From Paenisporosarcina indica (lineage in GTDB: Bacteria; Bacillota; Bacilli; Bacillales_A; Planococcaceae), in NCBI RefSeq assembly GCF_001939075.1, contig NZ_MPTA01000006.1, positions 62,001 through 126,000 on the forward strand: 64,000 bases of DNA, written 5' to 3'. The position numbers were made by a program, and so were the translations under genes. Position 1 is the first letter of the stretch, and the number at the start of each line of letters is the position of its first letter. The notes beneath the pieces were generated by a model, which was not told where the DNA came from, ran no database searches, and saw only the letters and a list, made by a program, of their open reading frames with translations. Shown here one piece after another: positions 19,054 through 27,793 of this stretch.

Positions 19054-20064
19054 TCAAATCCCCTCCTTAAATTTCAGGGAAATTGATTGCTTTAATTGCT
19101 CAATCAATTTCCTTTCCTTCATTAATTCATGTTGTGCTTCTTCCAGTGAAATGCGTTCAAATCGTAGATATTCTCCAGGTTTTAATTGACTCATCTTTTG
19201 CAAGTCAACTGTTGCAACTTGTCCAATCTTCGGGTAACCACCTGTCGTTTGTCGGTCTGCCATTAATATAATGGGTTGTCCATCTGGCGGTACTTGAATT
19301 GAACCAAAAGACACTGCTTCTGATAACAATTCTTTTGGCTCCTTTAATGCAAGTTGCGGTCCTTTCATTCGATACCCCATCCGATCAGAATCCGAAGAAG
19401 CTTGGAAAGCATGATTAAAGAATACGTCCTTACTTTTCTCGTTGAATAAATGTGCTTGTCTCCCATCAATAATTCGCACACTGGTTTCCGGTCTATAAGT
19501 CGGAATTGCTTTGGCCATTAACGTCCATTCCATTTGAATAAAAGAACCCTTATTTTCATTCTTAGATAAATGCTTCATATTACCTTTTACGTACTGTGAA
19601 CATTCACCAACCTGAACAACGTCTCCTTTTTGTAGAGCTCGTCCTTCAAATCCACCAATTCCCGCACGTAAATAAGTCGATTTACTACCCATCACTTCAG
19701 ACACAATAAATCCTCCAGCAACCGCTAAATAGGTACGGCATCCTGAAACAGGCTTTCCGAAAGTAAGCTTACTCCCTTTTTTCACTACTATAGGACGCCA
19801 CATTTTAATCGGGAGTCCGTCTATTGAAGGGGATAAATCGCCACCAGTTAGTGCAAATAAACAATCATTTTGAAACGTTATATGTGGGCCCATTAACGTT
19901 ATCTCAATCGTGGGATCGGTCTCTTTATTGTCGACTAAGATATTGGCAAGACGATGTGCATAAGGATCCATGACACCACTTGCAATCACTCCATATTTTT
20001 GAAAACCTCTTCTTCCAAGGTCTTGGATAGTTGTTTGCAGCCCACCTTTCTCAATCCATATCAT
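19054..20064 (-). CDS. pxpC: 5-oxoprolinase subunit PxpC (KipA family)
   Basis: The open frame extends upstream to 20190, but ATG at 20064 is the better start. It lies one base after the pxpB stop, follows GGGAGGGGG, and gives 336 residues, the KipA family length. The sequence shows the family start IEKGGLQTTIQDLGRRGFQ, the core ALTGGDLSPSIDG, SRTY-like GCRTYLAVAGG and the block ILMADRQTTGGYPKIG. With PxpB it forms the partner complex of PxpA. KipA in Bacillus also modulates the effect of KipI on sporulation kinase KinA. Confidence 0.9.
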   Translation of the reverse strand: MIWIEKGGLQTTIQDLGRRGFQKYGVIASGVMDPYAHRLANILVDNKETDPTIEITLMGPHITFQNDCLFALTGGDLSPSIDGLPIKMWRPIVVKKGSKLTFGKPVSGCRTYLAVAGGFIVSEVMGSKSTYLRAGIGGFEGRALQKGDVVQVGECSQYVKGNMKHLSKNENKGSFIQMEWTLMAKAIPTYRPETSVRIIDGRQAHLFNEKSKDVFFNHAFQASSDSDRMGYRMKGPQLALKEPKELLSEAVSFGSIQVPPDGQPIILMADRQTTGGYPKIGQVATVDLQKMSQLKPGEYLRFERISLEEAQHELMKERKLIEQLKQSISLKFKEGI

Positions 20065-20065
20065 G

Positions 20066-20755
20066 TTACTCCCCCTCCCACTGGTCATACTCTGCTTTAG
20101 ATATAGGTTTAAAAACAATACGATCTCCTGCTTGTAGTAAACTTGGAATCTCTTCATTTGGGAGAAAAAGGTCCATTGGCGTACGACCAATCAATTGCCA
20201 GCCCCCCGGAGTTTCAATTGGGTAGACTCCTGTCTGCATACCCGCAATCCCAACAGTACGTTCAGGAATCCGAAGCCTTGGAGTGGACCTACGAGGAGTG
20301 GCAATACTTTCAGCCATTCCACCTATAAAAGGAAACCCTGGCGCAAAGCCGATCATATTTACTTCGTATGTACCGTTAGAATGAAGTTCAATTACTTGTT
20401 CCACGGTTAACTTATTATGTAATGCTACAAATTCCAAATCCGGTCCATATTCTCCGCCATAGTAAACTGGAATCTCTATCGTGCGTTGTGCTACTGTATC
20501 CGACTCTGTTATCTCAACTAACATCTTTTCAAGTAAGTTCTTAATGTCTTTAAACTTAAATTGTGCAGTAACCTCATAGAAAACAGTCACCGTTGTAAAT
20601 GCTGGAATTACTTCGACAATCGTATCAATTGCAGCTTCCTCTAGTTGTCTCATGATTGATCGAACTAGGTTTGTTGCTTCTTTTGTAATTTCGTACCCAA
20701 CTTCAATCACAATTGCTTCATCACCAAGTGGTGAAAAGGTTATATCCATCATCAC
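20066..20755 (-). CDS. pxpB: 5-oxoprolinase subunit PxpB (KipI family)
   Basis: The 229-residue protein has the family markers FSPLGDEAIVIEVG at the start, the central FAPGFPFIGGM and the C-terminal PGGWQLIGRTP. It is the first gene of the pxpBCA operon; ATG is preceded by GGAAGTG. KipI proteins inhibit KinA in Bacillus subtilis, but the enzymatic role in 5-oxoproline cleavage is the conserved function. No KipR-type regulator is present next to it. Confidence 0.9.
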   Translation of the reverse strand: MMMDITFSPLGDEAIVIEVGYEITKEATNLVRSIMRQLEEAAIDTIVEVIPAFTTVTVFYEVTAQFKFKDIKNLLEKMLVEITESDTVAQRTIEIPVYYGGEYGPDLEFVALHNKLTVEQVIELHSNGTYEVNMIGFAPGFPFIGGMAESIATPRRSTPRLRIPERTVGIAGMQTGVYPIETPGGWQLIGRTPMDLFLPNEEIPSLLQAGDRIVFKPISKAEYDQWEGE

Positions 20756-20937
20756 ACTTCCAAACTTTTCTGAATTATAAGTAATTATAGATAGCTTGAT
20801 TCATAGTTGGCAAGTTGAAGGCATCGGAAGAATCTAGAAAGTTAGTAGTTTAATTTATTACTAGTGGAATAAGAGTAGAACCTAAGTAGAGAGAGCAATT
20901 TATAATCCCATCCCTCAGAACTCTAATTTTGATACAG

Positions 20938-20975
20938 CAAACACCCCTAATCACAGTTTAGAGGTGTCTTCAAAT
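20938..20975. terminator. Terminator after the Fe-S protein gene
   Basis: The stem ACACCCCTAA/TTTAGAGGTGT around a short loop lies about 60 bases downstream of the 2Fe-2S gene stop on the minus strand. Confidence 0.55.
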
Positions 20976-21035
20976 CTATATTAATGTATTCAGGATTACT
21001 TTATCCTAAGGGAGCAAGTTCATTTATATCACTGC

Positions 21036-21356
21036 CTATTCCATTACCGTTGTTAAATCTTTTACCCACTGTCGTGATTTAAGCGGTTCTATCGATACTT
21101 TTTGTCCATCACTAGCTCTTATACTACATAAATACTGAACTTTGCCGTCTACCATTGCCATACATTCTTTACACGCATTCGCGGATCTGCATGAATAACG
21201 TACTGAAAGAGAAGAATCGACATGTTCCCGAATCCAAAAAATAGCATCTAGCAAACTAATACCTTCAGAGTAAGGAATTTCATATTCAATGAAATTCCTC
21301 CCCTTTGCTTCATCTCCTCTGACAATGTTTAACTTTATAGGCGACATCCGTTTCAC
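21036..21356 (-). CDS. Small 2Fe-2S subunit (SdhB/FrdB N-domain only)
   Basis: The 106-residue protein corresponds to the N-terminal plant-ferredoxin-like domain of succinate dehydrogenase/fumarate reductase iron-sulfur subunits. Four cysteines (56, 62, 65, 77) could hold one 2Fe-2S cluster; the first spacing is one residue longer than the usual CxxxxC. The C-terminal domain with the other clusters is absent. It follows the flavoprotein gene by 16 bases and presumably takes electrons from or gives them to it. Confidence 0.7.
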   Translation of the reverse strand: MKRMSPIKLNIVRGDEAKGRNFIEYEIPYSEGISLLDAIFWIREHVDSSLSVRYSCRSANACKECMAMVDGKVQYLCSIRASDGQKVSIEPLKSRQWVKDLTTVME

Positions 21357-21372
21357 TCCTTTTCTTAATCCT

Positions 21373-23067
21373 TTACTTTGTTGTCATATCTCTTTTCTTA
21401 AGTGTCCATTCACCGCTATCATTTAAATTGAAACTTATTCCGTAAACATCTTTATGCATTTCAGGATAATCTAATCTTACATGGGCACCCCTTGATTCTT
21501 TTCTCTCAAGTGCACCTCTTATAATCGCTTCACTAATAATGGACATATTATAGTTTTCAATCTTTTCAACAACAGAAAGGGAGTATTTGTCTTGTTTTGC
21601 TAGGGCCACTTCCCTATTTTCTTCCTGTAGCTTTTTCATCTCATCCAGAGCTTTCTCTAGGTCCTCTTTTTTTCGAAGAGGGCCAGCACCTTTCCACATC
21701 ACCTGTTGAAGTTTCTTCCGTAAGGTAAGTGTAGATTCTTCATCATTAGAAACTTCACGAGGATACCAAAAATGTTGAAGTTTCTGCCATTCTACGTCTA
21801 GCTCTCTTGCAACAATATCAGGATAAATCTCTTTCTTTGTTCTTGCTGCTGTTTCTCCAGCAACCCTTCCAGTAACAAGAGCCTCCGTAATCGCATTACC
21901 AGACAATCGATTTGCACCATGCATGCCGTGGATTAGTTCACCACATGCTAACAAACCCTCAATGGATGTCTTCATATTTTTATCCACATAGACACCACCT
22001 AGCATGAAATGAGCCATAGGTGCAACTTCAACTAAATCCTTAGTAAGGTCAACACCTTGTGATAAAAGAATATCGATAACAGGACCAAAGCCTTCACGAA
22101 GTTTTTCTTCTGGAACCATACGGAAGTCAAGATACGCTCCACCATGAGGGGTCCCTCGTCCCGCTTCCACTTCTTTAAAGATGGCAAAGCTCGTCATGTC
22201 CCTTGTAGCGGTATATTTCCCTGCCTCTTCACCGGCATATGCATCCATGAATTCCTCTTGATTCCCATTTAATAGGCGCCCGCCTAGTTTATAGCGAAAA
22301 GGATCCCACATAATTGGATCAATTCCTACAAGTGGTGGAAAAAGGTGTGCAATGGGAAAAAATTGGACCATTTCCATATCATATAATTCGCTCCCTGCCT
22401 CAACCGCAAGTAAAAAGCCGTCTCCGGTCATGTTTGCGGACGCACTGTTTCGTTCATATAATTCTGTCAGTCCACCTGTAGCAAGGATGACCTGTGAAGC
22501 TGTAATGCTAACAGGAACCATGTCCTCCATTGAAAAACCTACAGCACCTACAACTTTTCCTTCATGTTTCACCAATCTTGTAATCATCACATTTTTGATA
22601 CGGCTAATTCGTTTGTCTTTCCAAATTGCCTTTCGCAGACCATTTGAAGTTGCAACGCCAGTATTTAAAATATCAACATAGACACACCGTTTTTTAGAAT
22701 GTCCAGGGGATACAACCTGTGAGCGCTTCCCGTTCTCCGCCCTAGCAAAGCGGACTCCATATCCTTCGACTTCATTAATAACCTCTGGACCTCTGTCAAC
22801 AACCGTTCTTACAATTTCAGGATATGCAAGCCCTCGACTTCCTTCCATTGTATCGTTGAAGTGAATGTCCACATCATCATCTTCAGCTTCACCAAGTGCT
22901 ACCGCAACAGTCATCTGTGCAATTATTGTTGCACCGCCACGTCCAATCAAGCTCTTATCTGCAATAATGACACTTGCACCTTCATCAGAGGCTGCCCTTG
23001 CAGCCATCATTCCAGCAGCACCAGAACCTATCACTAATACGTCAGCACTATAGCTTTCTTTTGCCAT
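21373..23067 (-). CDS. FAD-dependent fumarate reductase/succinate dehydrogenase-like flavoprotein
   Basis: The 564-residue protein has the FAD-binding start DVLVIGSGAAGMMAARAA, the ATGG motif (VILATGGLTELY), the substrate-domain element GRGTPHGGAYLDF and the C-terminal NRLSGNAITEALVTGR, all typical of the FrdA/SdhA/AprA family. It forms a two-gene operon with the short 2Fe-2S protein. No cytochrome b or membrane anchor gene is linked, so it may be a soluble reductase for fumarate or another enoate, or use an anchor elsewhere. The substrate is not determined. Confidence 0.8.
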   Translation of the reverse strand: MAKESYSADVLVIGSGAAGMMAARAASDEGASVIIADKSLIGRGGATIIAQMTVAVALGEAEDDDVDIHFNDTMEGSRGLAYPEIVRTVVDRGPEVINEVEGYGVRFARAENGKRSQVVSPGHSKKRCVYVDILNTGVATSNGLRKAIWKDKRISRIKNVMITRLVKHEGKVVGAVGFSMEDMVPVSITASQVILATGGLTELYERNSASANMTGDGFLLAVEAGSELYDMEMVQFFPIAHLFPPLVGIDPIMWDPFRYKLGGRLLNGNQEEFMDAYAGEEAGKYTATRDMTSFAIFKEVEAGRGTPHGGAYLDFRMVPEEKLREGFGPVIDILLSQGVDLTKDLVEVAPMAHFMLGGVYVDKNMKTSIEGLLACGELIHGMHGANRLSGNAITEALVTGRVAGETAARTKKEIYPDIVARELDVEWQKLQHFWYPREVSNDEESTLTLRKKLQQVMWKGAGPLRKKEDLEKALDEMKKLQEENREVALAKQDKYSLSVVEKIENYNMSIISEAIIRGALERKESRGAHVRLDYPEMHKDVYGISFNLNDSGEWTLKKRDMTTK

Positions 23068-23252
23068 TGCAAACTCACTCCCACTCCAATGCTCTAATTA
23101 CTTCGCCTAAACAATTTCTTGGAATACCACGATTACATCGCTTAACAAAAGGATTTTACGCCTGTTTATGACGGCTTTTAAAAATGTACTATTCGGTAAC
23201 AGTATAATAGCGGGGATTCTTTGTTAGAAGTCTTACGGTTCTCCAAAATTGC

Positions 23253-23308
23253 GAGTACCAGGTTCTAAAATAATTCCGAATTCAATGAGATCCTGATACC
23301 TTTCACTA
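23253..23308. repeat. REP-like hairpin, left copy of cassette 1
   Basis: This imperfect palindrome (GTACCAGGTTCT ... GATCCTGATAC) is followed by TTTCACTA. Related copies lie at 24238, 34260 and 35249. It marks the left edge of the first copy of the duplicated two-gene cassette. Confidence 0.7.
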
Positions 23309-23385
23309 CAACACTACAACTAATGATATATCTTGCTGTAAAACATTTTTTACGACGTAATCGATGATTAGCCCCACAAATTCAG

Positions 23386-23685
23386 CTATACATCTATAAT
23401 AGTATTTGCTATTATCTTTGCCTTCTCTCGAATATCATCTTTTAATCTACCAGATTTTATAATATTATCTAGAGCTACTTTTTCCATCTTGAACTCAAAT
23501 ATTTTCCTCGCATTAGAAATTCTTGTTTTTTGTGCATCTAAGGAATTGGCATTTGGATTCTCTTTTAGGAGTTTATTTGCCAGTTCTCCACTATCATTAG
23601 TTACATTCCTAAATTCTTCAAAATACTCAACAAAAATTTCTTTACCAATTGACCTTAATTTCTTTTCTAAAAGTTCTTGATTCAT
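23386..23685 (-). CDS. Duplicated cassette protein B, copy 1 (unknown)
   Basis: This 99-residue protein of unknown family is mainly helical and charged, with DAQKTRISNARKIFEFKMEK in the middle. It lies 57 bases downstream of cassette gene A. A second copy at 34400-34699 is about 85% identical, with many changes that keep the frame open, which suggests it is a real protein. No DNA-binding, nuclease or membrane motif is recognised. Confidence 0.6.
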   Translation of the reverse strand: MNQELLEKKLRSIGKEIFVEYFEEFRNVTNDSGELANKLLKENPNANSLDAQKTRISNARKIFEFKMEKVALDNIIKSGRLKDDIREKAKIIANTIIDV

Positions 23686-23742
23686 TACGTACCTCTACCT
23701 CCTGTAACCTTTTCTTATTTGAATAATTAATGTAACAGCTTG

Positions 23743-24084
23743 TTAGATTACTAATATTTCATTTAATATTGATCGATGATTTGTTTGATAGCTAATTGCT
23801 GCCATTATATAAACAGAGTTACCTGTAATTGCAGTAATTTCTTTGCTTATCCCCTTTTCACCAGCCATCCATCTTTCGTAGTAAGCGCAAACTTTTATAA
23901 AATTATCTTTGTATATAGGACGAGGGCTTTTTAATTTACTAGAAGGCACTATTTCTGATTCATATACAGTCAAAATCTTGCCATTGGTTACCAGTTTAAA
24001 ATTAAGACCTGTTTTTGTTTTTAGTTCTATTGGTTTTTCTAAACTTTCTGCTAATAAACTTTCCCATATATCTGCTGCATTCAT
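23743..24084 (-). CDS. Duplicated cassette protein A, copy 1 (unknown)
   Basis: This 113-residue protein of unknown family contains KTKTGLNFKLVTNGKILTVY and a C-terminal half with YYERWMAGEKGISKEITAIT. GGAGG precedes the ATG. The paralogue at 34784-35098 is nearly identical but ends nine residues earlier through a changed stop. A strong terminator (24153-24190) lies upstream of the start. With gene B it forms a compact two-gene unit bracketed by hairpins. Confidence 0.6.
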   Translation of the reverse strand: MNAADIWESLLAESLEKPIELKTKTGLNFKLVTNGKILTVYESEIVPSSKLKSPRPIYKDNFIKVCAYYERWMAGEKGISKEITAITGNSVYIMAAISYQTNHRSILNEILVI

Positions 24085-24152
24085 TCTATACCTCCTTTAG
24101 AATTTGATCATAATTAATCTAATTCAACATTATGACCTAATTTACCTTCAAA

Positions 24153-24190
24153 AAAAGAACGCAATTCCTTCATTTGGAATTCGTTCTTTT
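24153..24190. terminator. Strong hairpin upstream of cassette copy 1
   Basis: The arms AAAAGAACGCAATTCC and GGAATTCGTTCTTTT fold around a short loop, with A and T tails on both sides. The same structure is present at copy 2 (35168-35205), so it belongs to the duplicated unit. Confidence 0.75.
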
Positions 24191-24237
24191 ACTGTTATAA
24201 TCACTCAAACCAAGAGACCACCTCGCAATACCGACGC

Positions 24238-24293
24238 GAGAACCAGGTTCTAAAATAATTTAGAATTCAATGAGAACCTGGTACCCTTCACTA
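24238..24293. repeat. REP-like hairpin, right copy of cassette 1
   Basis: The arms ACCAGGTTCT and AGAACCTGGT flank an AT-rich loop with GAATTC, ending CTTCACTA. It abuts the MFS fragment directly. Confidence 0.75.
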
Positions 24294-24455
24294 ATTGGAC
24301 TCACTATTTATCGAATCACTTATGTAACTATTACTTCTGCAATTTCATGGTATGTGCTTGTTATCTTTGGTTTCATCGCGACGATCGGTGAACTTATTTA
24401 TTCTCCTATTCGGTATGCTGCATAAGCGAATATGTTGCCAGCTGATAAGAGAGGG
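24291..24455 (+). pseudogene. MFS transporter fragment, copy 1
   Basis: About 165 bases match the MFS gene from 16135 onwards (about 90% identical), including the block GTTATCTTTGGTTTCATCGC. An in-frame stop (TGCATAA) and truncation after GATAAGAGAGGG make it non-functional. It begins at exactly the same MFS position as copy 2. Confidence 0.8.
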
Positions 24456-24522
24456 TGCATATCTGTTAGTATTACGTATCGCTAAATTTCATTTTAAAAA
24501 CCATCTATTTTCATTTTTAGAA

Positions 24523-25566
24523 CTATATAAATTTCATGGTAACTGAACCCTTACCTTTAATATATTTAACTGTCGTATACGCACCATTCACCAAAATATT
24601 TTGTGGCGGTGTATGACCCACATCAGCATCTAGAATAACAGGAATATTAAATCTTTCAAAAATAACCTTCAAGGCATCGGTTAGTGTAAAATCACCGATA
24701 TCTTTATATCCACTTGCCCGTCCGAATAGCACGCCTTTAATATTTACAAACCAATTATTTTCTTGCATTTGCCATAATGCCCTATAAATTTTTGCGGCAT
24801 CCATTCCGACAGATTCAAGATACCAAATGACCCCTTCATCATGACAGTATTGATTAACAAAATTATTAACATTATCGAATGGAGTCCCCACCAATACTTG
24901 TAAAGTACTTACACATCCTCCTATCAATCTCCCCGAAAATGTCACTTCATCTTCATTGTTTAAAGTTTTCCATTCTGTTTGTGAATCGAGATAAAATCCT
25001 TTGGCAGGATTTGAGTACACTTTATCCCAACTAGATTGATATTTTTCAGATGAATATTGTGTAATTTCTTCATTTTCACAACAACTAAGCACTTCTATCC
25101 ATTTACTTGATAGCTCATCCCACTCAGGAGCTGATAGTTCAGTGAAATTTACTCCATGAGCAGAAGCATGACCCGTTATTGTTGTGTATGCAAAATTTAA
25201 TGTACTGATATCTGAATAACCTAACATCCATTTCGGTTTCGATTCTTTTAGTTTATTCCAATCTATAATTGGTAGGATTTCCATTGCAAAACTACCTCCC
25301 CAAGGGGGCATTATGACACTGATACGATCATCTTGAAAAAAAGCCATTAATTCTTCTGCTCTTTTTTCTTTAGAGGCACTTCTCCCTTTGTCTTGTGTGA
25401 GCACAGTTTCCCCGATTAGGACTTTAAATCCCTTATCTTCTACTTGTAGCCTTGCTTCATCCACAAGTATATGTAATGATTCTTCAACTCCACTTGATGG
25501 TGCAGTTACACCTATACAACTGTTTAGCTTCAGAGATGAGGGATATTTAATTTTCATAAAAATCAT
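24523..25566 (-). CDS. LD-carboxypeptidase / MccF-like peptidase (S66)
   Basis: The 347-residue protein belongs to peptidase family S66. It shows the oxyanion region MPPWGGSFAMEILPIIDW, the nucleophile elbow GYSD (Ser118), the Glu in WYLESVGM and the His in ADVGHTPPQN, which together form the Ser-Glu-His triad. Family members trim L,D-peptide bonds in murein recycling or cleave peptide-nucleotide antibiotics such as microcin C (MccF). The sequence FGRASGYKD is closer to the MccF-like branch, so a self-immunity or detoxification role is possible. It stands alone. Confidence 0.85.
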   Translation of the reverse strand: MIFMKIKYPSSLKLNSCIGVTAPSSGVEESLHILVDEARLQVEDKGFKVLIGETVLTQDKGRSASKEKRAEELMAFFQDDRISVIMPPWGGSFAMEILPIIDWNKLKESKPKWMLGYSDISTLNFAYTTITGHASAHGVNFTELSAPEWDELSSKWIEVLSCCENEEITQYSSEKYQSSWDKVYSNPAKGFYLDSQTEWKTLNNEDEVTFSGRLIGGCVSTLQVLVGTPFDNVNNFVNQYCHDEGVIWYLESVGMDAAKIYRALWQMQENNWFVNIKGVLFGRASGYKDIGDFTLTDALKVIFERFNIPVILDADVGHTPPQNILVNGAYTTVKYIKGKGSVTMKFI

Positions 25567-25964
25567 CCTTTAGATAGTTATTTTAATACTACTAACTTAA
25601 TAGGTTCTAGATTACTGAGAATTATTCCTTCTTAACTAAGCTGCTGCGTTAGTTTATGAGTAACAATTCATACCGGCTCGCCGAAATCTATTTGATGTTC
25701 TGTACATTAGAAAGATCATCGAAATGATGGTCTTGTTTAACTAAACCTCTTCTCGAAATTTCTAATTAGCCGTATGTTATACAATTTTGCGCATGACAAA
25801 TAGCCCTCCAAAAACCTTTTGGAAGGGTTCAATATGAAAAAAGAGTTGCCTAAGCAACCCATAATCTTCAACTAAAGCGCCCATTAGTTTAAGTATTTTT
25901 CTTCACAACGTTAAAGTTACTTTTTCCCCTTTACTTAAACAGGAATCAGTTGATAAGCATAAGT
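25567..25964. other. Intergenic region with a terminator
   Basis: It contains a hairpin at 25804-25827 (CCCTCCAAAA/TTTTGGAAGGG), suited to end transcription on the minus strand after the DinB gene or on the plus strand. Otherwise it is AT-rich and closed in all frames. Confidence 0.5.
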
Positions 25965-26477
25965 TTAGTGCCTCGCATCTAAAAGTAATTTTATCTCCTT
26001 TATTTGTTCTATGTGTCGCTGTTCATGCAAATATATCTGTTCAATCCATTGGTCAAGTGGTAATTCACCTAAGGCAGGATGCTTAAATGATTTTTCCACC
26101 AATATAGATTTATCCTCTATTGTACTAAGGAAAGTCAGGGATTTTTTTCTCGAATTTTCTAACAAATCAATGATTGACTGAACTTCATATGGTTCTACAT
26201 CTGGTTCAACGATTTCGGGAGCTTTAAATTTTTTCGTTCGATTCAACAAAAGATGAACGTTTTTACGTTCTGTTTGAGTATTATCAACCTTTTTTAATCC
26301 CCATGCAATAGCCTTCATTGTTGCCTGTTCCACTAAAACTAAGTGATGACAAACTTGTGCTATACTCCACATATTCATACCCAGCCTATCATTGAATTGA
26401 GAATAACTTAAGGAAGTAATCTCCTTTACTAAGTTATTTCTCGTTTCATACAGATTGTCATTTACTAAATTACTCAT
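25965..26477 (-). CDS. DinB-family metal-dependent protein
   Basis: The 170-residue four-helix protein has the DinB-type metal ligands: CHHLVLVE at about 43-50 and HEQRHIEQ near the C-terminus. Family members include damage-inducible DinB of Bacillus and thiol transferases using bacillithiol (BstA, YfiT); which applies here cannot be decided. Its start has a weak GGGAGAAT site. It is a single gene between the LD-carboxypeptidase and a zone of integrase relics. Confidence 0.75.
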   Translation of the reverse strand: MSNLVNDNLYETRNNLVKEITSLSYSQFNDRLGMNMWSIAQVCHHLVLVEQATMKAIAWGLKKVDNTQTERKNVHLLLNRTKKFKAPEIVEPDVEPYEVQSIIDLLENSRKKSLTFLSTIEDKSILVEKSFKHPALGELPLDQWIEQIYLHEQRHIEQIKEIKLLLDARH

Positions 26478-26603
26478 GAAATTCTCCCTTCACCAAAAAG
26501 TAAATATCTAGATTCCTATTCTGTATATATTCTCCCACGATAAAAAGTATTCTTTGAGTATTATTTTACTATCCTGCTGACGAAGAAAAGACTTCCTCGT
26601 ACA

Positions 26604-26927
26604 ATGAAAATGGATGTCACAACGATACAGCTATTAAAGGATTGGAAGAAAGAACAAGCTAAAAAGGATCTCCAGCTTGGCTTTAATACCATATAACAAA
26701 ATCCGCTTGTATTCCCAAATACAAATAACGACTTACATGAGCCAAATAAAACGTATACGCATTGTTCCCTTTCATTTGATGCTGGAGCAACTATTAAAGA
26801 AGATCAATTCAGTTTAGGTCATAAAGATGTAAAAACAACTTTAGACGTATATACTCACATCACCAAAAAAGCGAAAGCTGAAACGATTGATAAAGATGAA
26901 TACAAAAATAATACTGGAGGGAACTAA
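26604..26927 (+). pseudogene. Tyrosine integrase C-terminal relic
   Basis: Readable pieces are LLKDWKKEQAKKDLQLGFNT, then after a stop YTHCSLSFDAGATIKEDQFS and LGHKDVKTTLDVYTHITKKA. These are the His box and the LGH...TTxxYxH catalytic end of phage-type tyrosine recombinases. Stops and deletions make it dead. The downstream flank at 26928-26964 is non-coding. Confidence 0.8.
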
Positions 26928-26964
26928 TATCGAGTAGTAATAGTCAGTTACTCAATCATCTGAA

Positions 26965-27514
26965 TCTGAACTATGGTTTAAAAGATTTATTGAAAAAATC
27001 TTATTGGATCATGTAGCAAAAGATGATTTGATTACAGACTACGAGCTTTACTGATTAGTAGAAAATAATTTATGAGAAAGAACTGTCACATGCAGCTAAA
27101 ACATTTAATTATTATTTATTGCCGTGTGGTTCTGCTGCACAAAATCTGGATCTACAAATTTCTGCAGCAAAAAGGCATCTTGAATCACTCGGATTAAAGG
27201 AAAACGAAGATTTTATTATTTATGCGACAACACGGATATCCTATCATCTTCAAAACGGTTCAACTAAGAATGGCTAGACTGCTTGCTCTTGCATACTTAA
27301 ATCTCTAATTAACCCAACACTCTTTACGACATACACATACATCGCTTCTTGCAGTGGCCGGTGTAGCACTGGAAAAAACTATGGATAGACTTGGTCATTC
27401 AGATGATGAAATCACCAAGAATGTCTATCTCCACGTGACAAAAAAATGAAAAAAGAAGCTTCCCAAGAGTTTCCACAACTAATGAGAAGCCTCGATTATA
27501 ATCCTCTACGTTAG
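26965..27514 (+). pseudogene. Second integrase relic with an embedded unidentified fragment
   Basis: The 3' part reads HSLRHTHTSLLAVAGVALEK and MDRLGHSDDEITKNVYLHVT, the catalytic end of another tyrosine recombinase, clearly different from the relic at 26604. The 5' part (26965-27280) contains pieces such as FKRFIEKILLDHVAKDDLIT and DLQISAAKRHLESLGLKENE that I cannot assign. Several stops are present. Confidence 0.7.
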
Positions 27515-27581
27515 CAAAATGATAGCATTTCACTTTCACCTTACATACAAACCCATACATATCAAGGGTTAAAGCGGCTTA

Positions 27582-27670
27582 TTACATCATGCCGCCATAC
27601 CGCCCATTGGGTTTTTCTCAGGTAGGTCTGCTACTGCTTCTGTTGTTAAGAACATTGTCGCTACAGTAGA
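27582..27670 (-). pseudogene. groEL 3'-end fragment
   Basis: The minus strand reads VATMFLTTEAVADLPEKNPM followed by GGM, the C-terminal end of GroEL including the start of the Gly-Met tail. A one-base loss in the tail shifts the frame before the stop. Only about 28 codons are present. It sits 68 bases after an integrase relic, as an attachment-site remnant would. Confidence 0.75.
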
Positions 27671-27793
27671 GTTGCTGCGTCTAGAACCCATTTGGGGCAG
27701 TATATTTAACTCACATACAAACTATTTTTTATTTAATAACAACTATTATTATGGGATAATAACCCGTTCCTCTGCCTGTTTTTTGATAAGTTC

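Noticed and set aside
20066-20190. Longer pxpC start at 20190
   Set aside because: It would overlap pxpB by 125 bases and add a non-family N-terminus; ATG at 20064 has the proper site and length.
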